8,073 bases of DNA from an uncultured Lachnospiraceae bacterium. Its GTDB lineage: Bacteria > Bacillota_A > Clostridia > Lachnospirales > Lachnospiraceae. The notes beneath the pieces are model-generated. The model saw only the letters and a list, made by a program, of their open reading frames with translations. It searched no databases and had not been told where the DNA came from. Position numbers and translations under genes: made by a program. Positions within the stretch are counted from its first letter, which is position 1. Each line of letters opens with the position of its first letter. Positions 1 to 8,073 of this stretch are shown here, piece after piece. The stretch is from contig CADBNA010000019.1 of assembly GCA_902795835.1 (NCBI GenBank), positions 1 through 8,073 on the forward strand, read 5' to 3'.

Positions 1-6
1 AAACAC

Positions 7-1959
7 TCACGTCTTCTCCACAATCAACCCGCTCCTGTACGCCCGCAGCAGTTCCCGGAGCTCCAGGATCCGCTCCTCCAGCTCCTTCCCGCTGTCCGTA
101 TCCGCCACCCGCAGGCGGTGCGGGGCGTTCATGATCATAATGCGGTCGGAATGAATGTCCGTCTCTTTGCGGATCGCGTCTTCCATTGAAGTAAAGGGCT
201 TGTGGGCCACCAGCATCATGCCCCAGGAATTAAAAATGAGCGTATAGCCGGCAATCCCCGTGGTAGACTGATAAGCGCGGGAGAAGCCGCCGTCGATGAC
301 CAGCACCTTGCCGCCGCATTTGACCGGGCTCTCGCCGGAGCTCTGTTTTACGGGCACATGGCCATTGACGATATGGGCATCGTCTCCCAGGCCGAACTCC
401 CGCAGGACACGGTTCATGACTTTCTCGTCTTCCAGCAGTTTGTAATAGGGATTCTTGTGCTCGGCATGCGTCTCTTTTTCCGCCAGGAAATAGCGCTCGT
501 ATGTCGCCATCTTATCCTTGCCGAACAGCGGGGACTCCGGACTGCTCCAGATATACCAGAGAATGTCCCTCCCCTTTTCTCTCTCCGCCTCGTCGACGGC
601 AAAGAATGCCTTTCGCACATATTTCTCCAGTTCGTCATACAGGGCTTTGCCGCTGTATTTCTTCCCGTAGACGTTGACCTTCAGGAACTCTCCCTTTTCA
701 TCCAGCGGTACACAGCCGTGGTACATCAGGTTGTTATTGACCACCTTGTAGAGACTGCCCTTGTTCAGCAGGAAATTCATGTGCAGACGCAGCTTCTGGC
801 AGTGCATGAAGGCCGCCTGCAGCCGCTCCATCACATCCTGCTCTTCCCGGGACAGCCGGTACGGATTTTCGGGATCAATCGTCGGGAAATTCGTGTCAAG
901 AAGCTTATAGCGCTTCCCGTCCAGATCAATCTCTCCTGTCTTATAATCGACCCGGTCGAGGAGCAGCCGGTTCTCCATATGGAAGGTTTTCCGTCTGCGG
1001 ATCAGCTGTCCCTCCAGCTTGAACTGTATGATGGAGATTGCCTTGTGAATGCGCATGTTGAGGTCCGCTTCCGCCTTGGAGTAGTCCCGCTCTCCCTTGA
1101 CCTTGAACAGCTCGCAGGGATCATCGCCGTACACCCGGAGCGCAAATGTCGCCAGCGGCAGCATATTGATGCCGTAGCCGTCCTCCAGAATGTCCAGATT
1201 GCCGTAACGGGCGGAAAAACGGATGACCGTCGCGATGCAGACCGGAGATCCCGCCGCGGCTCCCATCCAGACGACATCGTGATTGCCCCAGCAGACATCC
1301 ACCGCGTGATACTGCAGCAGGCGGTCCATGATCCGGTCCGGACTCGGGCCCCTGTCATAGATATCGCCGAGGATGTGGAGCCGGTCTACCACCATTACCT
1401 GGATCAGGTCGCAGAGGGCCGTAATAAACGGCTCGGCGCTCCCGATATCAATAATGGTATCCACAATGGTATTGTAATATGCTTCCTTGTCCAGAACCTC
1501 CGGCTTTTCCGTGATCAGTTCTTCTATCACATAGGAAAAATCTTTCGGAAGGGCCTTGCGCACCTTGGAGCGGGTGTATTTTGAAGAAGAATGCTTGCAC
1601 ACCTCGATCAGCCGGTACAGGGTGATCTTGTACCAGTCGGTGATATCCTTTTCCGTCTTCCGGATGAGATCCATCTTCTCCCGCGGATAATAGATCAGCG
1701 TCGCCAGCGTATTTTTGTCCGCCTCCGACAGTGTTCTCCCGAAAACCTCGTCGATTTTTTTCTTTACGGATCCGGAGCCGTTTTTCAGAACATGGGAAAA
1801 CGCCTCATACTCTCCGTGAATATCCGTGATAAAATGCTCCGTGCCCTTTGGCAGGCTCAGGATCGACTGGAGGTTGATGATTTCCGTAGAAGCCTTGGCA
1901 ATTGTCGGATAGAGTTCCGCCAGGCGCTGCAGATAGCGCAGCTCATAGTTCTTTTCCAT
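7..1959 (-). CDS. fbp: Fructose-1,6-bisphosphatase, class III (Firmicutes type)
   Basis: This cytoplasmic enzyme hydrolyses fructose 1,6-bisphosphate to fructose 6-phosphate, the committed step of gluconeogenesis. Class III FBPases are Firmicutes-type enzymes with a calcineurin-like metallophosphatase core, unrelated in sequence to class I and II. Numbered from ATG 1959 (650 residues; B. subtilis Fbp is about 670), the metal-site motifs are ITDIHGEY (Asp46, His48), GDIYDRGP (198-205), GNHD (225-228) and NGHVPVK (532-538). NLQSILSLPKGTEHF before the first motif, SSKYTRSKVRKALP (about 125-138) and VIDGGFSRAYQSTTGIAGYT (554-573) are class III signatures. I prefer ATG 1959 because GAGG sits 6 nt upstream; GTG at 1971 would add four residues and overlap the polC stop by 4 nt. 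The stop codon (7-9) is inside the window, so the gene is complete. Characterised relatives use Mn and respond to AMP and phosphoenolpyruvate, but the sequence here does not show regulation. Its place after polC suggests co-transcription. Downstream context is out of view. Confidence 0.97.
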   Translation of the reverse strand: MEKNYELRYLQRLAELYPTIAKASTEIINLQSILSLPKGTEHFITDIHGEYEAFSHVLKNGSGSVKKKIDEVFGRTLSEADKNTLATLIYYPREKMDLIRKTEKDITDWYKITLYRLIEVCKHSSSKYTRSKVRKALPKDFSYVIEELITEKPEVLDKEAYYNTIVDTIIDIGSAEPFITALCDLIQVMVVDRLHILGDIYDRGPSPDRIMDRLLQYHAVDVCWGNHDVVWMGAAAGSPVCIATVIRFSARYGNLDILEDGYGINMLPLATFALRVYGDDPCELFKVKGERDYSKAEADLNMRIHKAISIIQFKLEGQLIRRRKTFHMENRLLLDRVDYKTGEIDLDGKRYKLLDTNFPTIDPENPYRLSREEQDVMERLQAAFMHCQKLRLHMNFLLNKGSLYKVVNNNLMYHGCVPLDEKGEFLKVNVYGKKYSGKALYDELEKYVRKAFFAVDEAEREKGRDILWYIWSSPESPLFGKDKMATYERYFLAEKETHAEHKNPYYKLLEDEKVMNRVLREFGLGDDAHIVNGHVPVKQSSGESPVKCGGKVLVIDGGFSRAYQSTTGIAGYTLIFNSWGMMLVAHKPFTSMEDAIRKETDIHSDRIMIMNAPHRLRVADTDSGKELEERILELRELLRAYRSGLIVEKT

Positions 1960-1965
1960 ACTATA

Positions 1966-1969
1966 CCTC
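1966..1969 (-). promoter_or_regulatory. Ribosome binding site favouring the fbp ATG start, overlapping the polC stop
   Basis: GAGG on the minus strand shares its first two bases with the polC stop codon TGA (1968-1970) and lies 6 nt before the ATG at 1959. This is good spacing and is the main reason to prefer ATG 1959 over the GTG at 1971, which has only a weak GGA 2 nt upstream. A site embedded in the stop codon suggests that fbp is translated by ribosomes finishing polC. Confidence 0.7.
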
Positions 1970-4900
1970 ACATTCCAAAGTCAAACAGCGAGATCTGATT
2001 GGTTTCCGGAAGATCGCTTAAGATTCCCAGCCGGACAAGCGTATCGGATATGGCTTTTCCCACCTTTGCGCGTCTGCGGAAATCGTCCCGGGACAGGAAT
2101 TCTCCGTCTCTGGCCGCAAGCACCACGCTGTCCGCAGCGACAGAGCCGAGTCCTTCAATGGAATCCAGGGACGGCATCAGAGCCCCGTCCAGGATCTGGA
2201 AGCGATGCGCCTGCGCGCGGTACAGATCGATCGGCAAAAATGAATAGCCGCGGGCATACATTTCCTGCACGACCCGCATATCCCGCATCTGCGCCTGTTC
2301 CTGCGCCGTCAGCGTATCTTTCCGGGACTCATACTCATCCATCAGTTCCTCCAGCCGCTGCCGGCCCATGCACATCTTCTCATAAGAAAACGCATCGGCG
2401 CGGATAGAGAAAAACGCGGCGTAATACGCCAGGGGCTCATAGACCTTGTACCAGGCAATCCGGTACGCCATCATGACATAGGCTACCGCATGGCCTTTCG
2501 GGAACATGTACTTGATCTTCTTGCAGGACCAGATATACCAGTCCGGCACCTGATGAGAGCGCATCTCCTTTTCCCACTCCGGCTTCAGGCCCTTGCCCTT
2601 CCGCACGGCTTCCATGATGGTGAAGGACAGCTCCGGCTCCAGCCCGCGGCTGATCAGATAGATCATGATATCATCCCGGCAGCAGATCGCCGTGCCCAGC
2701 GTGCACTTTCCCTCCTTGATCAGGGTCTCGGCATTGCCCAGCCACACATCGGTGCCGTGCGCCAGACCGGCAATCCGGGCCAGATCCGAGAAGTTGCGCG
2801 GCTGCGTATCTATCAGCATCTGCATAGCAAAATCCGTGCCAAATTCAGGGATCCCCAGACACCCCAGCGGCGTTCCCCGGATATCCGCGGGCGTCAGTCC
2901 CAGTGCCTCTGTTCCCAGGAAAAGGCTCATGACCTTCGGCTCGTCCATCGGGATCTCTCTCGGATCTTTTCCCGTGAAATCCTGCAGCACGCGGATCATG
3001 GTGGGGTCATCGTGTCCGAGAATATCCAGCTTCAGGAGGTTCGAATCAATGGAGTGATAATCAAAGTGTGTGCTGATGATGTCAGAATCCGGATCGTCTG
3101 CCGGATGCTGCACCGGGGTGAAGGCATTGATGTCTTCGCCGAGGGGCAGCACAATGATTCCCCCCGGATGCTGCCCGGTCGTCCGCCGGATGCCCACACA
3201 GCCCTGCACGATCCTGTCGATCTCGCAGGTCCGCCGGGGTTCTCCCTTTTCCTCATAATAGTTTTTCACAAACCCGAACGCCGTCTTGTCCGCAAGCGTG
3301 CCGATGGTGCCTGCTTTGAAAGTCTGCCCCGGGCCGAAGATCACTTCCGTATATTTATGTGCCTTGCTCTGGTACTCCCCGGAAAAATTCAGGTCAATGT
3401 CCGGCTCCTTGTTGCCTTTGAAACCGAGGAATGTTTCAAAGGGAATATTATAGCCCATTTTTTTCAGGGGCGCGCCGCACTGCGGACAGACCGCATCCGG
3501 CATGTCACAGCCGGCCTGGCCTTCTCCGGCATATTTCTGCACCAGTTCGGAGTCAAAATCCGCATAATGGCACTTTTCGCAGAGATAGTGCGGCGGCAGC
3601 GGATTCACTTCCGTGATGCCGGACATGGTAGCGGCCAGGGAAGAACCGACGGACCCGCGGGACCCGACCAGGTAACCGTCTTCGTTGCACTTCCAGACCA
3701 GCTTCTGGGCAATAATGTACATGACCGCATAGCCATTGGAAATGATGGAGTTCAGTTCCCTCTCCAGCCGTTTATCCACGATTTCCGGCAGCTGCTCTCC
3801 GTATATCTCATGCGCGCGGCGCAGGCAGATCTCGCGCAGTGTCTGATCAGAGTTCTCAATCACCGGCGGGAATTTTCCCTCACGGATAGGGCTGATCTTT
3901 TCCACCATGTCACAGATCTTCCTGGGATTGTCGATCACGACCTCCCGCGCCTTTTCCGGACCCAGATACGCGAATTCGGCCAGCATTTCCTCCGTTGTCC
4001 GCAGATACAGCGGCGCCTGGTTGTCGGCATCGTCAAATTTCTTTCCTTTCATGATGATCCGGCGGTAGATCTCGTCTTCCGGGTTCATAAAATGAACGTC
4101 GCAGGCTGCGACGACCGGCTTGCGGAACTGCTCTCCGAGACGGACAATCCTGCGGTTGAGTTCTCTCAGGTCCTCCTCGCTGTGTACAGTGTCATTCCGG
4201 TCATCCTCGATCATGAACGCATTGTTTCCGATGGGCTGGATCTCCAGGTAGTCATAAAACTCGGCCAGCGCGGCAATCTCCTCCTCCGGTGCGCCCCGCA
4301 GCAGAGCCTGAAACAGCTCGCCGGCTTCACAGGCCGACCCGATGATCAGGCCTTCCCTGTGTTCCATGAAAAAGCTCTTCGGCAGCTTCGGCTGACGGTG
4401 CACATATTTCAGGTGGGACTCTGACACACAGCGGTACAGATTCACCCGCCCGGTCTCATTCGCAGCCAGGATGATGGCATGGTGGCTCTTCAGCTTGCGC
4501 ACGGCATTTCCGGAGAGCCGTCCCGCTTCATTGAGCTGATCCAGGTCCGTAATGCCCTGCGCCTTCAGCCGTTTCACAAACTCCGCAAAAATCTCCGCCG
4601 TACAGTATGCGTCGTCCACTGCGCGGTGATGGTTTTCCAGAGACACTCCCACAGCCTTTGCCACCGTATCCAGCTTGAACCGGGACAGGGACGGCAGCAG
4701 CAGCTGGGCCATGGCTACCGTATCCACCCAGGTGAAGCTTGCTTTAATTCCCTCCTCTTCACAGGCTTTGATGATAAAGCCCATGTCAAAATCCGCATTG
4801 TGCGCCGCCATGACAGCGCCGTCGCAAAACGCCAGGAAGGAGGGCAGGATCTCTGTGATCGTCGGCGCGTCCGCCACCATGCCGTCATGGATGCCCGTCA

Positions 4901-6566
4901 GCTGCTCGATCCGGTAAGGGATGGGTACCTGCGGGTTGACAAAGGTGGAAAAACGGTCCGTGATCCGGCCTTTCTCAATGCGCACCGCTCCGATCTCTAT
5001 GATTTTGCAGGTGAGATTGGACAGGCCCGTGGTCTCAATGTCAAACACAACGAACGTATCATCCAGGCCCTGTCCGCGGCTGTGCGCGGCAATGCCCTTC
5101 AGGTCATCCACCAGATAGACTTCGCAGCCGTAGATCACCTTGAAGGGTGCGGATATCTTTTTCAGTTCTTCTTTTGTGACCTCCGGATGCTCCTTCTGGT
5201 ATTGTTTCCGGAAGTCTCCGTCAATATCCTCCATTGTATGGTTGGCCTCCGGAAAGGCCTGCACGACGCCGTGATCCGTAATGGCAATAGCGGGATGCCC
5301 CCATTTATAGGCCTGCCTGACCAGTTTTGCGGCATCTGTGACGCCGTCCATATCACTCATTTTTGTATGGCAGTGCAGTTCCACGCGCTTTACCGGGGCG
5401 TCGTCATACCGGTTCTGCCGGAAGTCCGCCGCGCGCCGGATGCCGTGCACCCTGGATACGGTCAGTTCTTTTTCCCAGCTGTCCATCATGACGCTGCCGC
5501 ATACCCGGACAAACTGTCCTTTCTTAAACAGCTTTTCCGCCTCCGGGATCTGGTCCCCGTCCACAAAAAGCTTTGCCTTGATGGTATCGGTGTCGTCCGT
5601 CACGGCAAAAATAACCATTCCCTTGCCGCTCTTGAGTTCCCGCACTTCACTGGAGATGATCTCTCCGCGGATGGTACACACACCGGAAGACTCATCGAGC
5701 GAGGCTATGTCCACGGCTTCCCCCTCAAAACTGCGTCCGTACAGCAGGCCGTCCGGATCTTCGGGGCTGAGCCTCCCGGTCCAGCCGCCCTGCTTTTTCT
5801 TCCGGCTGCCGGCGCCATCCCGGCTGTTTCTGCCTTTCTGGGTGCCGGCTGCGGCCGGGCTTCCGTTTTGCGGTATCTGTGCGGCCGCAGGGTGTTCCGG
5901 GGCTCCTTCCTGTGCTGCCGCGGCGGCATCTTCCTGCGGTCCGCCGTAAGGCGCCCGGCCGTCTGTCCGGAGATGCTTTGCCCGAAGGCAGACCGCTCTG
6001 GCGGCAGACTGCATCCGGCGGTCATTTTCCTCCAGTGTCTCTCTCCCGTTCATCTCATAGTATCCGGTCTCGATCCGGACATCCAGTCCGCATCTCTCAT
6101 GGAATACCTTTTCCAGAAAAGCCGTCAGTTCCCTGGTTCTCTCGCGGGCAATGACGGAATTCTCCAGCTCCAGCCGAAGCGCATCCTTCTCCGGAAAGCT
6201 GATCTTTGCGGTGCGGAACAGGTAAAAGAGCAGCACATCCCGTTTTTTAAGCTCATACAGAATGCTCGGCCTGTATGCCTCCATCAGCCGTTCCGGCGTA
6301 TACTGCACCGACAGACGGAAGCGTTCTTCCACGCAGATCTGAAGATCCGCATCCGAAAAAAGCTGGCGGTGCAGTTCTTCCTCCAGCTGGTCGACGTATT
6401 TCCTGTGAACCCACTGATGACCGGAAAGCCGGATATGCAGCACACGTCTCTGACGGTCTACCGATACCTGCGAAACGCGCATCAGGTCCATGAACTCTTC
6501 CAGTTCCCCGGTCAGCTCCAGTTCGGGAAAGACATCCTGTATTCTTTTGTCCGGTGCATCAGACAT
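1968..6566 (-). CDS. polC: DNA polymerase III PolC-type, alpha subunit with 3'-5' exonuclease
   Basis: PolC is the main replicative DNA polymerase of low-GC Gram-positive bacteria, acting in the replisome with built-in proofreading. The 1532 residues run as follows: N-terminal domain (about 1-200); Ala/Pro-rich linker (about 203-262); OB fold (about 280-380); PHP domain part 1, with HCH 398-400, Asp407, DH 431-432 and Glu482; DEDDh exonuclease (about 503-665), with Asp509, Glu511, Asp594, His647 and Asp652; PHP part 2, with DVH 823-825; polymerase core with GSRGSVGSS (968-976). Four cysteines (996, 999, 1027, 1030) fit the PolC zinc site. The catalytic aspartates are 1056 and 1058 in PDIDLNFSG and 1181 in KLDILGHDD. 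Near the end are a helix-hairpin-helix-like stretch (about 1469-1513) and a beta-clamp-binding motif, QISLF (1524-1528). All catalytic residues are present. It is about 95 residues longer than B. subtilis PolC (1437, recalled), partly through the linker and a PHP insertion. Overlaps at both ends suggest coupled translation with ispG and fbp. Confidence 0.99.
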   Translation of the reverse strand: MSDAPDKRIQDVFPELELTGELEEFMDLMRVSQVSVDRQRRVLHIRLSGHQWVHRKYVDQLEEELHRQLFSDADLQICVEERFRLSVQYTPERLMEAYRPSILYELKKRDVLLFYLFRTAKISFPEKDALRLELENSVIARERTRELTAFLEKVFHERCGLDVRIETGYYEMNGRETLEENDRRMQSAARAVCLRAKHLRTDGRAPYGGPQEDAAAAAQEGAPEHPAAAQIPQNGSPAAAGTQKGRNSRDGAGSRKKKQGGWTGRLSPEDPDGLLYGRSFEGEAVDIASLDESSGVCTIRGEIISSEVRELKSGKGMVIFAVTDDTDTIKAKLFVDGDQIPEAEKLFKKGQFVRVCGSVMMDSWEKELTVSRVHGIRRAADFRQNRYDDAPVKRVELHCHTKMSDMDGVTDAAKLVRQAYKWGHPAIAITDHGVVQAFPEANHTMEDIDGDFRKQYQKEHPEVTKEELKKISAPFKVIYGCEVYLVDDLKGIAAHSRGQGLDDTFVVFDIETTGLSNLTCKIIEIGAVRIEKGRITDRFSTFVNPQVPIPYRIEQLTGIHDGMVADAPTITEILPSFLAFCDGAVMAAHNADFDMGFIIKACEEEGIKASFTWVDTVAMAQLLLPSLSRFKLDTVAKAVGVSLENHHRAVDDAYCTAEIFAEFVKRLKAQGITDLDQLNEAGRLSGNAVRKLKSHHAIILAANETGRVNLYRCVSESHLKYVHRQPKLPKSFFMEHREGLIIGSACEAGELFQALLRGAPEEEIAALAEFYDYLEIQPIGNNAFMIEDDRNDTVHSEEDLRELNRRIVRLGEQFRKPVVAACDVHFMNPEDEIYRRIIMKGKKFDDADNQAPLYLRTTEEMLAEFAYLGPEKAREVVIDNPRKICDMVEKISPIREGKFPPVIENSDQTLREICLRRAHEIYGEQLPEIVDKRLERELNSIISNGYAVMYIIAQKLVWKCNEDGYLVGSRGSVGSSLAATMSGITEVNPLPPHYLCEKCHYADFDSELVQKYAGEGQAGCDMPDAVCPQCGAPLKKMGYNIPFETFLGFKGNKEPDIDLNFSGEYQSKAHKYTEVIFGPGQTFKAGTIGTLADKTAFGFVKNYYEEKGEPRRTCEIDRIVQGCVGIRRTTGQHPGGIIVLPLGEDINAFTPVQHPADDPDSDIISTHFDYHSIDSNLLKLDILGHDDPTMIRVLQDFTGKDPREIPMDEPKVMSLFLGTEALGLTPADIRGTPLGCLGIPEFGTDFAMQMLIDTQPRNFSDLARIAGLAHGTDVWLGNAETLIKEGKCTLGTAICCRDDIMIYLISRGLEPELSFTIMEAVRKGKGLKPEWEKEMRSHQVPDWYIWSCKKIKYMFPKGHAVAYVMMAYRIAWYKVYEPLAYYAAFFSIRADAFSYEKMCMGRQRLEELMDEYESRKDTLTAQEQAQMRDMRVVQEMYARGYSFLPIDLYRAQAHRFQILDGALMPSLDSIEGLGSVAADSVVLAARDGEFLSRDDFRRRAKVGKAISDTLVRLGILSDLPETNQISLFDFGM

Positions 6567-7602
6567 GCCGCAGCAGTTCCTCCCTCAGCGCGTCCAGCAG
6601 TTCCTCCTCCGGGACTTTGCGCAGAATTTCGCCTCCTGAGAGGAGCAGGCCGACGCCCTTTCCGCCGGCTATGCCGAAATCCGCCTCCCTGGCTTCACCC
6701 GGTCCGTTCACGACGCAGCCCATTACGGCTACTTTCAGGTCCAGCGGTATATCCTGAACCATTGTCTCCACCTGGTTGGCCAGAGAAATCAGGTCTATCT
6801 CCGTGCGTCCGCAGGTAGGACACGACACCACTTCCACCCCTCCGCTGCGAAGCCCCAGCGTTTTCAGGATGACGCGGGCCGCCTTTACCTCTTCCAGAGG
6901 ATCCCCTGTCAGGGATACGCGGATCGTATCGCCGATTCCCTTTGAGAGGATGATGCCCAGTCCGACCGCAGACTTGATGGTTCCGGAATACAGCGTGCCG
7001 GCCTCCGTTATTCCTACATGGAGCGGATGGTCCGTCTTTTCCGCGATCAGCTCATGTGCCTTCGCGCACATCATGACATGGGAAGATTTTATGCTGATGA
7101 CGAGATTGTCGTATCCCATGTCTTCTATGATGCCCACCTGCCTCAGGGCGCTTTCTACAAGGCCTTCTGCGGTCACGGATCCGTATTTTTCCAGAATGTC
7201 ACTCTCCAGCGAGCCGCTGTTGACGCCGACGCGGATCGGGATATTCCGCTCACGGGCGGCATCCACCACGGCGCGCACGCGGTCCCGGCTGCCGATATTG
7301 CCGGGATTGATCCGGATCTTGTCGGCGCCGTTTTCAATCGCGGCAATGGCCAGACGGTAGTCAAAATGAATATCCGCCACCAGCGGAATCTCTATTCTGC
7401 TCTTAATCTCACGCAGAGCCCGGGCCGCCTCCATGCCGGGGACTGCACAGCGGATGATCTCGCATCCGGCGTCTGTCAGCTTCCGGATCTGGCTGACGGT
7501 TGCCTCTGTGTCCTCCGTCTTTGTATTGGTCATAGACTGGATCAGGATCGGATTGCCTCCGCCGATCACGCGGCTGCCGATCTGTACCGTACGGGTTTTC
7601 AT
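6559..7602 (-). CDS. ispG: 4-hydroxy-3-methylbut-2-enyl diphosphate synthase (IspG/GcpE)
   Basis: IspG is a cytoplasmic [4Fe-4S] enzyme that converts the cyclic MEcPP intermediate to HMBPP, the penultimate step of the MEP isoprenoid pathway; IspH follows. The 347-residue length fits the compact two-domain bacterial form. The N-terminal TIM barrel shows [11 protein letters not shown] (21-31), [11 protein letters not shown] (75-85) and RINPGNIG (97-104). The C-terminal cluster domain has Cys261 and Cys264 in SCPTCGRTE, Cys296 in [10 protein letters not shown], and Glu303 in that same motif; in characterised IspG proteins three Cys and one Glu hold the cluster, so the ligand set looks complete. 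The start at 7602 is supported by a strong AGGAG. The last 8 bases overlap the first 8 of polC, suggesting translational coupling. Adjacent ispG-polC is common in Clostridia, although there dxr and rseP often precede ispG, whereas here folA does. I see no truncation or missing key residue. Confidence 0.98.
   Translation of the reverse strand: MKTRTVQIGSRVIGGGNPILIQSMTNTKTEDTEATVSQIRKLTDAGCEIIRCAVPGMEAARALREIKSRIEIPLVADIHFDYRLAIAAIENGADKIRINPGNIGSRDRVRAVVDAARERNIPIRVGVNSGSLESDILEKYGSVTAEGLVESALRQVGIIEDMGYDNLVISIKSSHVMMCAKAHELIAEKTDHPLHVGITEAGTLYSGTIKSAVGLGIILSKGIGDTIRVSLTGDPLEEVKAARVILKTLGLRSGGVEVVSCPTCGRTEIDLISLANQVETMVQDIPLDLKVAVMGCVVNGPGEAREADFGIAGGKGVGLLLSGGEILRKVPEEELLDALREELLRHV
6579..6583 (-). 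promoter_or_regulatory. Probable ribosome binding site of polC, inside ispG
   Basis: GGAGG on the minus strand lies within the last codons of ispG, 12 nt before the polC ATG at 6566. The motif is strong but the spacing is longer than the usual 5-9 nt, and no alternative start codon lies nearer in the polC frame. The ispG stop falls within the first 8 bases of polC, so ribosomes ending ispG could re-initiate here. The role is inferred from position. Confidence 0.6.
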
Positions 7603-7609
7603 GTTTTTT

Positions 7610-7614
7610 CTCCT
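7610..7614 (-). promoter_or_regulatory. Ribosome binding site of ispG
   Basis: AGGAG on the minus strand lies 7 nt before the ATG at 7602, in a short A-rich spacer inside the 21-bp folA-ispG gap. This strong Shine-Dalgarno fixes the ispG start. The gap has no room for a terminator and shows no promoter-like pair of boxes. Confidence 0.85.
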
Positions 7615-7623
7615 GTTCTCAAA

Positions 7624-8073
7624 TCATCTGCAGCGCCTGTAGGTACGGAACGTATACTCCGTGTCAAAGCAGGTCTGTTCTTCACTCTCATACGCCAGCT
7701 CCCATTCCGCGCTCGCGTCCAGATCGGGAAACCAGGTATCCGCCTGATAGCGCCAGGCCACCCGGGTCACATACACCGTATCACAGAGGGGAAGCAGCAT
7801 GTTATATACCACTGCCCCGCCGATAACATATATCTCATCCGGCTCGTAACGCCCCAGTTCCTCCCGCAGTTCCTTCTCCGAATGAACAAACGTCACACCG
7901 GGACACCGCAGATCCCGGCTCCGGGTCAGGACAATATTCCTGCGGTTCGGAAGCGGCCGGCGGCTGATGCTGTCAAAGGTCTTCCGCCCCATGACGACAA
8001 CATGTCCCTCCGTCTTCTCCCGGAAAAAGCGGAGATCCCCCGGGATACTGACCAGGACATTGCCCCGGTATCC
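7624..8073 (-). CDS. folA: Dihydrofolate reductase, 5' end cut by the window edge
   Basis: This gene encodes dihydrofolate reductase, a cytoplasmic enzyme that reduces dihydrofolate to tetrahydrofolate with NADPH and so supports thymidylate, purine and methionine synthesis. The frame is open from the stop codon (7624-7626) to the window edge, giving 149 visible residues; the family usually has about 160-165, so roughly the first 13-15 are missing. The visible part starts at GYRGN, the segment that normally follows the N-terminal WGIG stretch. Asp13 in IPGDLRFF matches the catalytic acidic residue (Asp27 in E. coli). MGRKTFDSI (28-36) and RPLPNRRNIVLT match the NADPH-binding GRxT loop and the strand after it, and VIGG (83-86) followed by VYNMLLP matches the second cofactor loop. 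The ATG at 7992 is the internal Met of MGRKT, not the start. The stop lies 21 bp before ispG, which suggests co-transcription. The identification is firm. Whether this is the only copy, or trimethoprim-sensitive, cannot be told here. Confidence 0.95.
   Translation of the reverse strand, partial: GYRGNVLVSIPGDLRFFREKTEGHVVVMGRKTFDSISRRPLPNRRNIVLTRSRDLRCPGVTFVHSEKELREELGRYEPDEIYVIGGAVVYNMLLPLCDTVYVTRVAWRYQADTWFPDLDASAEWELAYESEEQTCFDTEYTFRTYRRCR

Noticed and set aside
503..665. In PolC residue terms, the DEDDh exonuclease segment considered as a separate DnaQ-like gene fused by accident.
   Set aside because: An exonuclease inserted inside the PHP domain is the normal PolC architecture. PHP motifs continue after it and the frame is uninterrupted. 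The coordinates given here are protein residues, lying at about 4572-5060 in the window.
202..1584. A 460-codon plus-strand open frame opposite fbp.
   Set aside because: It is again codon-in-register with the sense gene and lacks any family motif; the fbp reading has complete metallophosphatase motifs.
2490..4424. A 644-codon plus-strand open frame opposite the polymerase core of polC.
   Set aside because: It is in the same codon register with polC as the longer antisense frame, has no recognisable domain, and lies opposite the most conserved part of PolC. It is a shadow of sense codon choice.
5879..6025. GC-rich, repeat-like bases around the Ala-rich PolC segment, considered as a possible repeat element or recombination site.
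   Set aside because: No repeated unit or inverted arms of useful length could be seen. The pattern follows from Ala, Gly and Pro codons in a disordered linker, and the polC frame runs through it unbroken.
4479..6818. A 779-codon open frame on the plus strand opposite polC and the end of ispG, long enough to look like a gene.
   Set aside because: Over polC its codons are in exact register with the polC codons, so stops would appear only where polC uses TTA, CTA or TCA, which this GC-rich gene rarely does. The translation has no recognisable domain, while the opposite strand has full PolC motifs. It is a codon-usage shadow.
7603..7623. The folA-ispG gap as a possible terminator or promoter.
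   Set aside because: Only 21 bp are available, with no stem-loop. The T run on the plus strand is the A-rich spacer after the ispG Shine-Dalgarno on the coding strand.

Overview
The window carries four tightly packed genes, all on the minus strand. Read in the direction of transcription (high to low coordinates) they are: the 3' part of a dihydrofolate reductase gene (folA-type, cut by the right window edge), ispG, polC, and a class III fructose-1,6-bisphosphatase gene (fbp). Essentially every base is coding. The only clear intergenic gap is 21 bp between folA and ispG; ispG/polC overlap by 8 bp, and polC/fbp touch or overlap by up to 4 bp depending on the fbp start. No tRNA, rRNA, mobile element, CRISPR array, inverted-repeat terminator or convincing promoter is visible.

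The gene content points to a low-GC-lineage Firmicute with a GC-rich genome, most likely a member of the Clostridia such as Lachnospiraceae. PolC (the Gram-positive replicative polymerase with its exonuclease embedded in the PHP domain) and class III FBPase are both typical of Firmicutes. Adjacent ispG-polC is a familiar clostridial arrangement. The sequence looks clearly above 50% GC by eye, and codons ending in G or C dominate. The family assignment is inference; no species can be named from the sequence alone.

Layout by region: 7627-8073 folA coding part (stop at 7624); 7603-7623 short gap with the ispG ribosome binding site; 6559-7602 ispG; 1968-6566 polC; 7-1959 (or 1971) fbp; 1-6 window edge. 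The spacing and overlaps suggest one transcript entering from the right, with translational coupling at the ispG/polC and polC/fbp junctions.

The products serve different pathways: reduced folate supply for thymidylate and purines (FolA), the penultimate step of the MEP isoprenoid pathway (IspG), chromosome replication (PolC), and gluconeogenesis (Fbp). This is a housekeeping cluster. I found no sign of a new defence, mobile or biosynthetic system. The points worth a second look are the gene order, two family-variable segments in PolC, and the fbp start.
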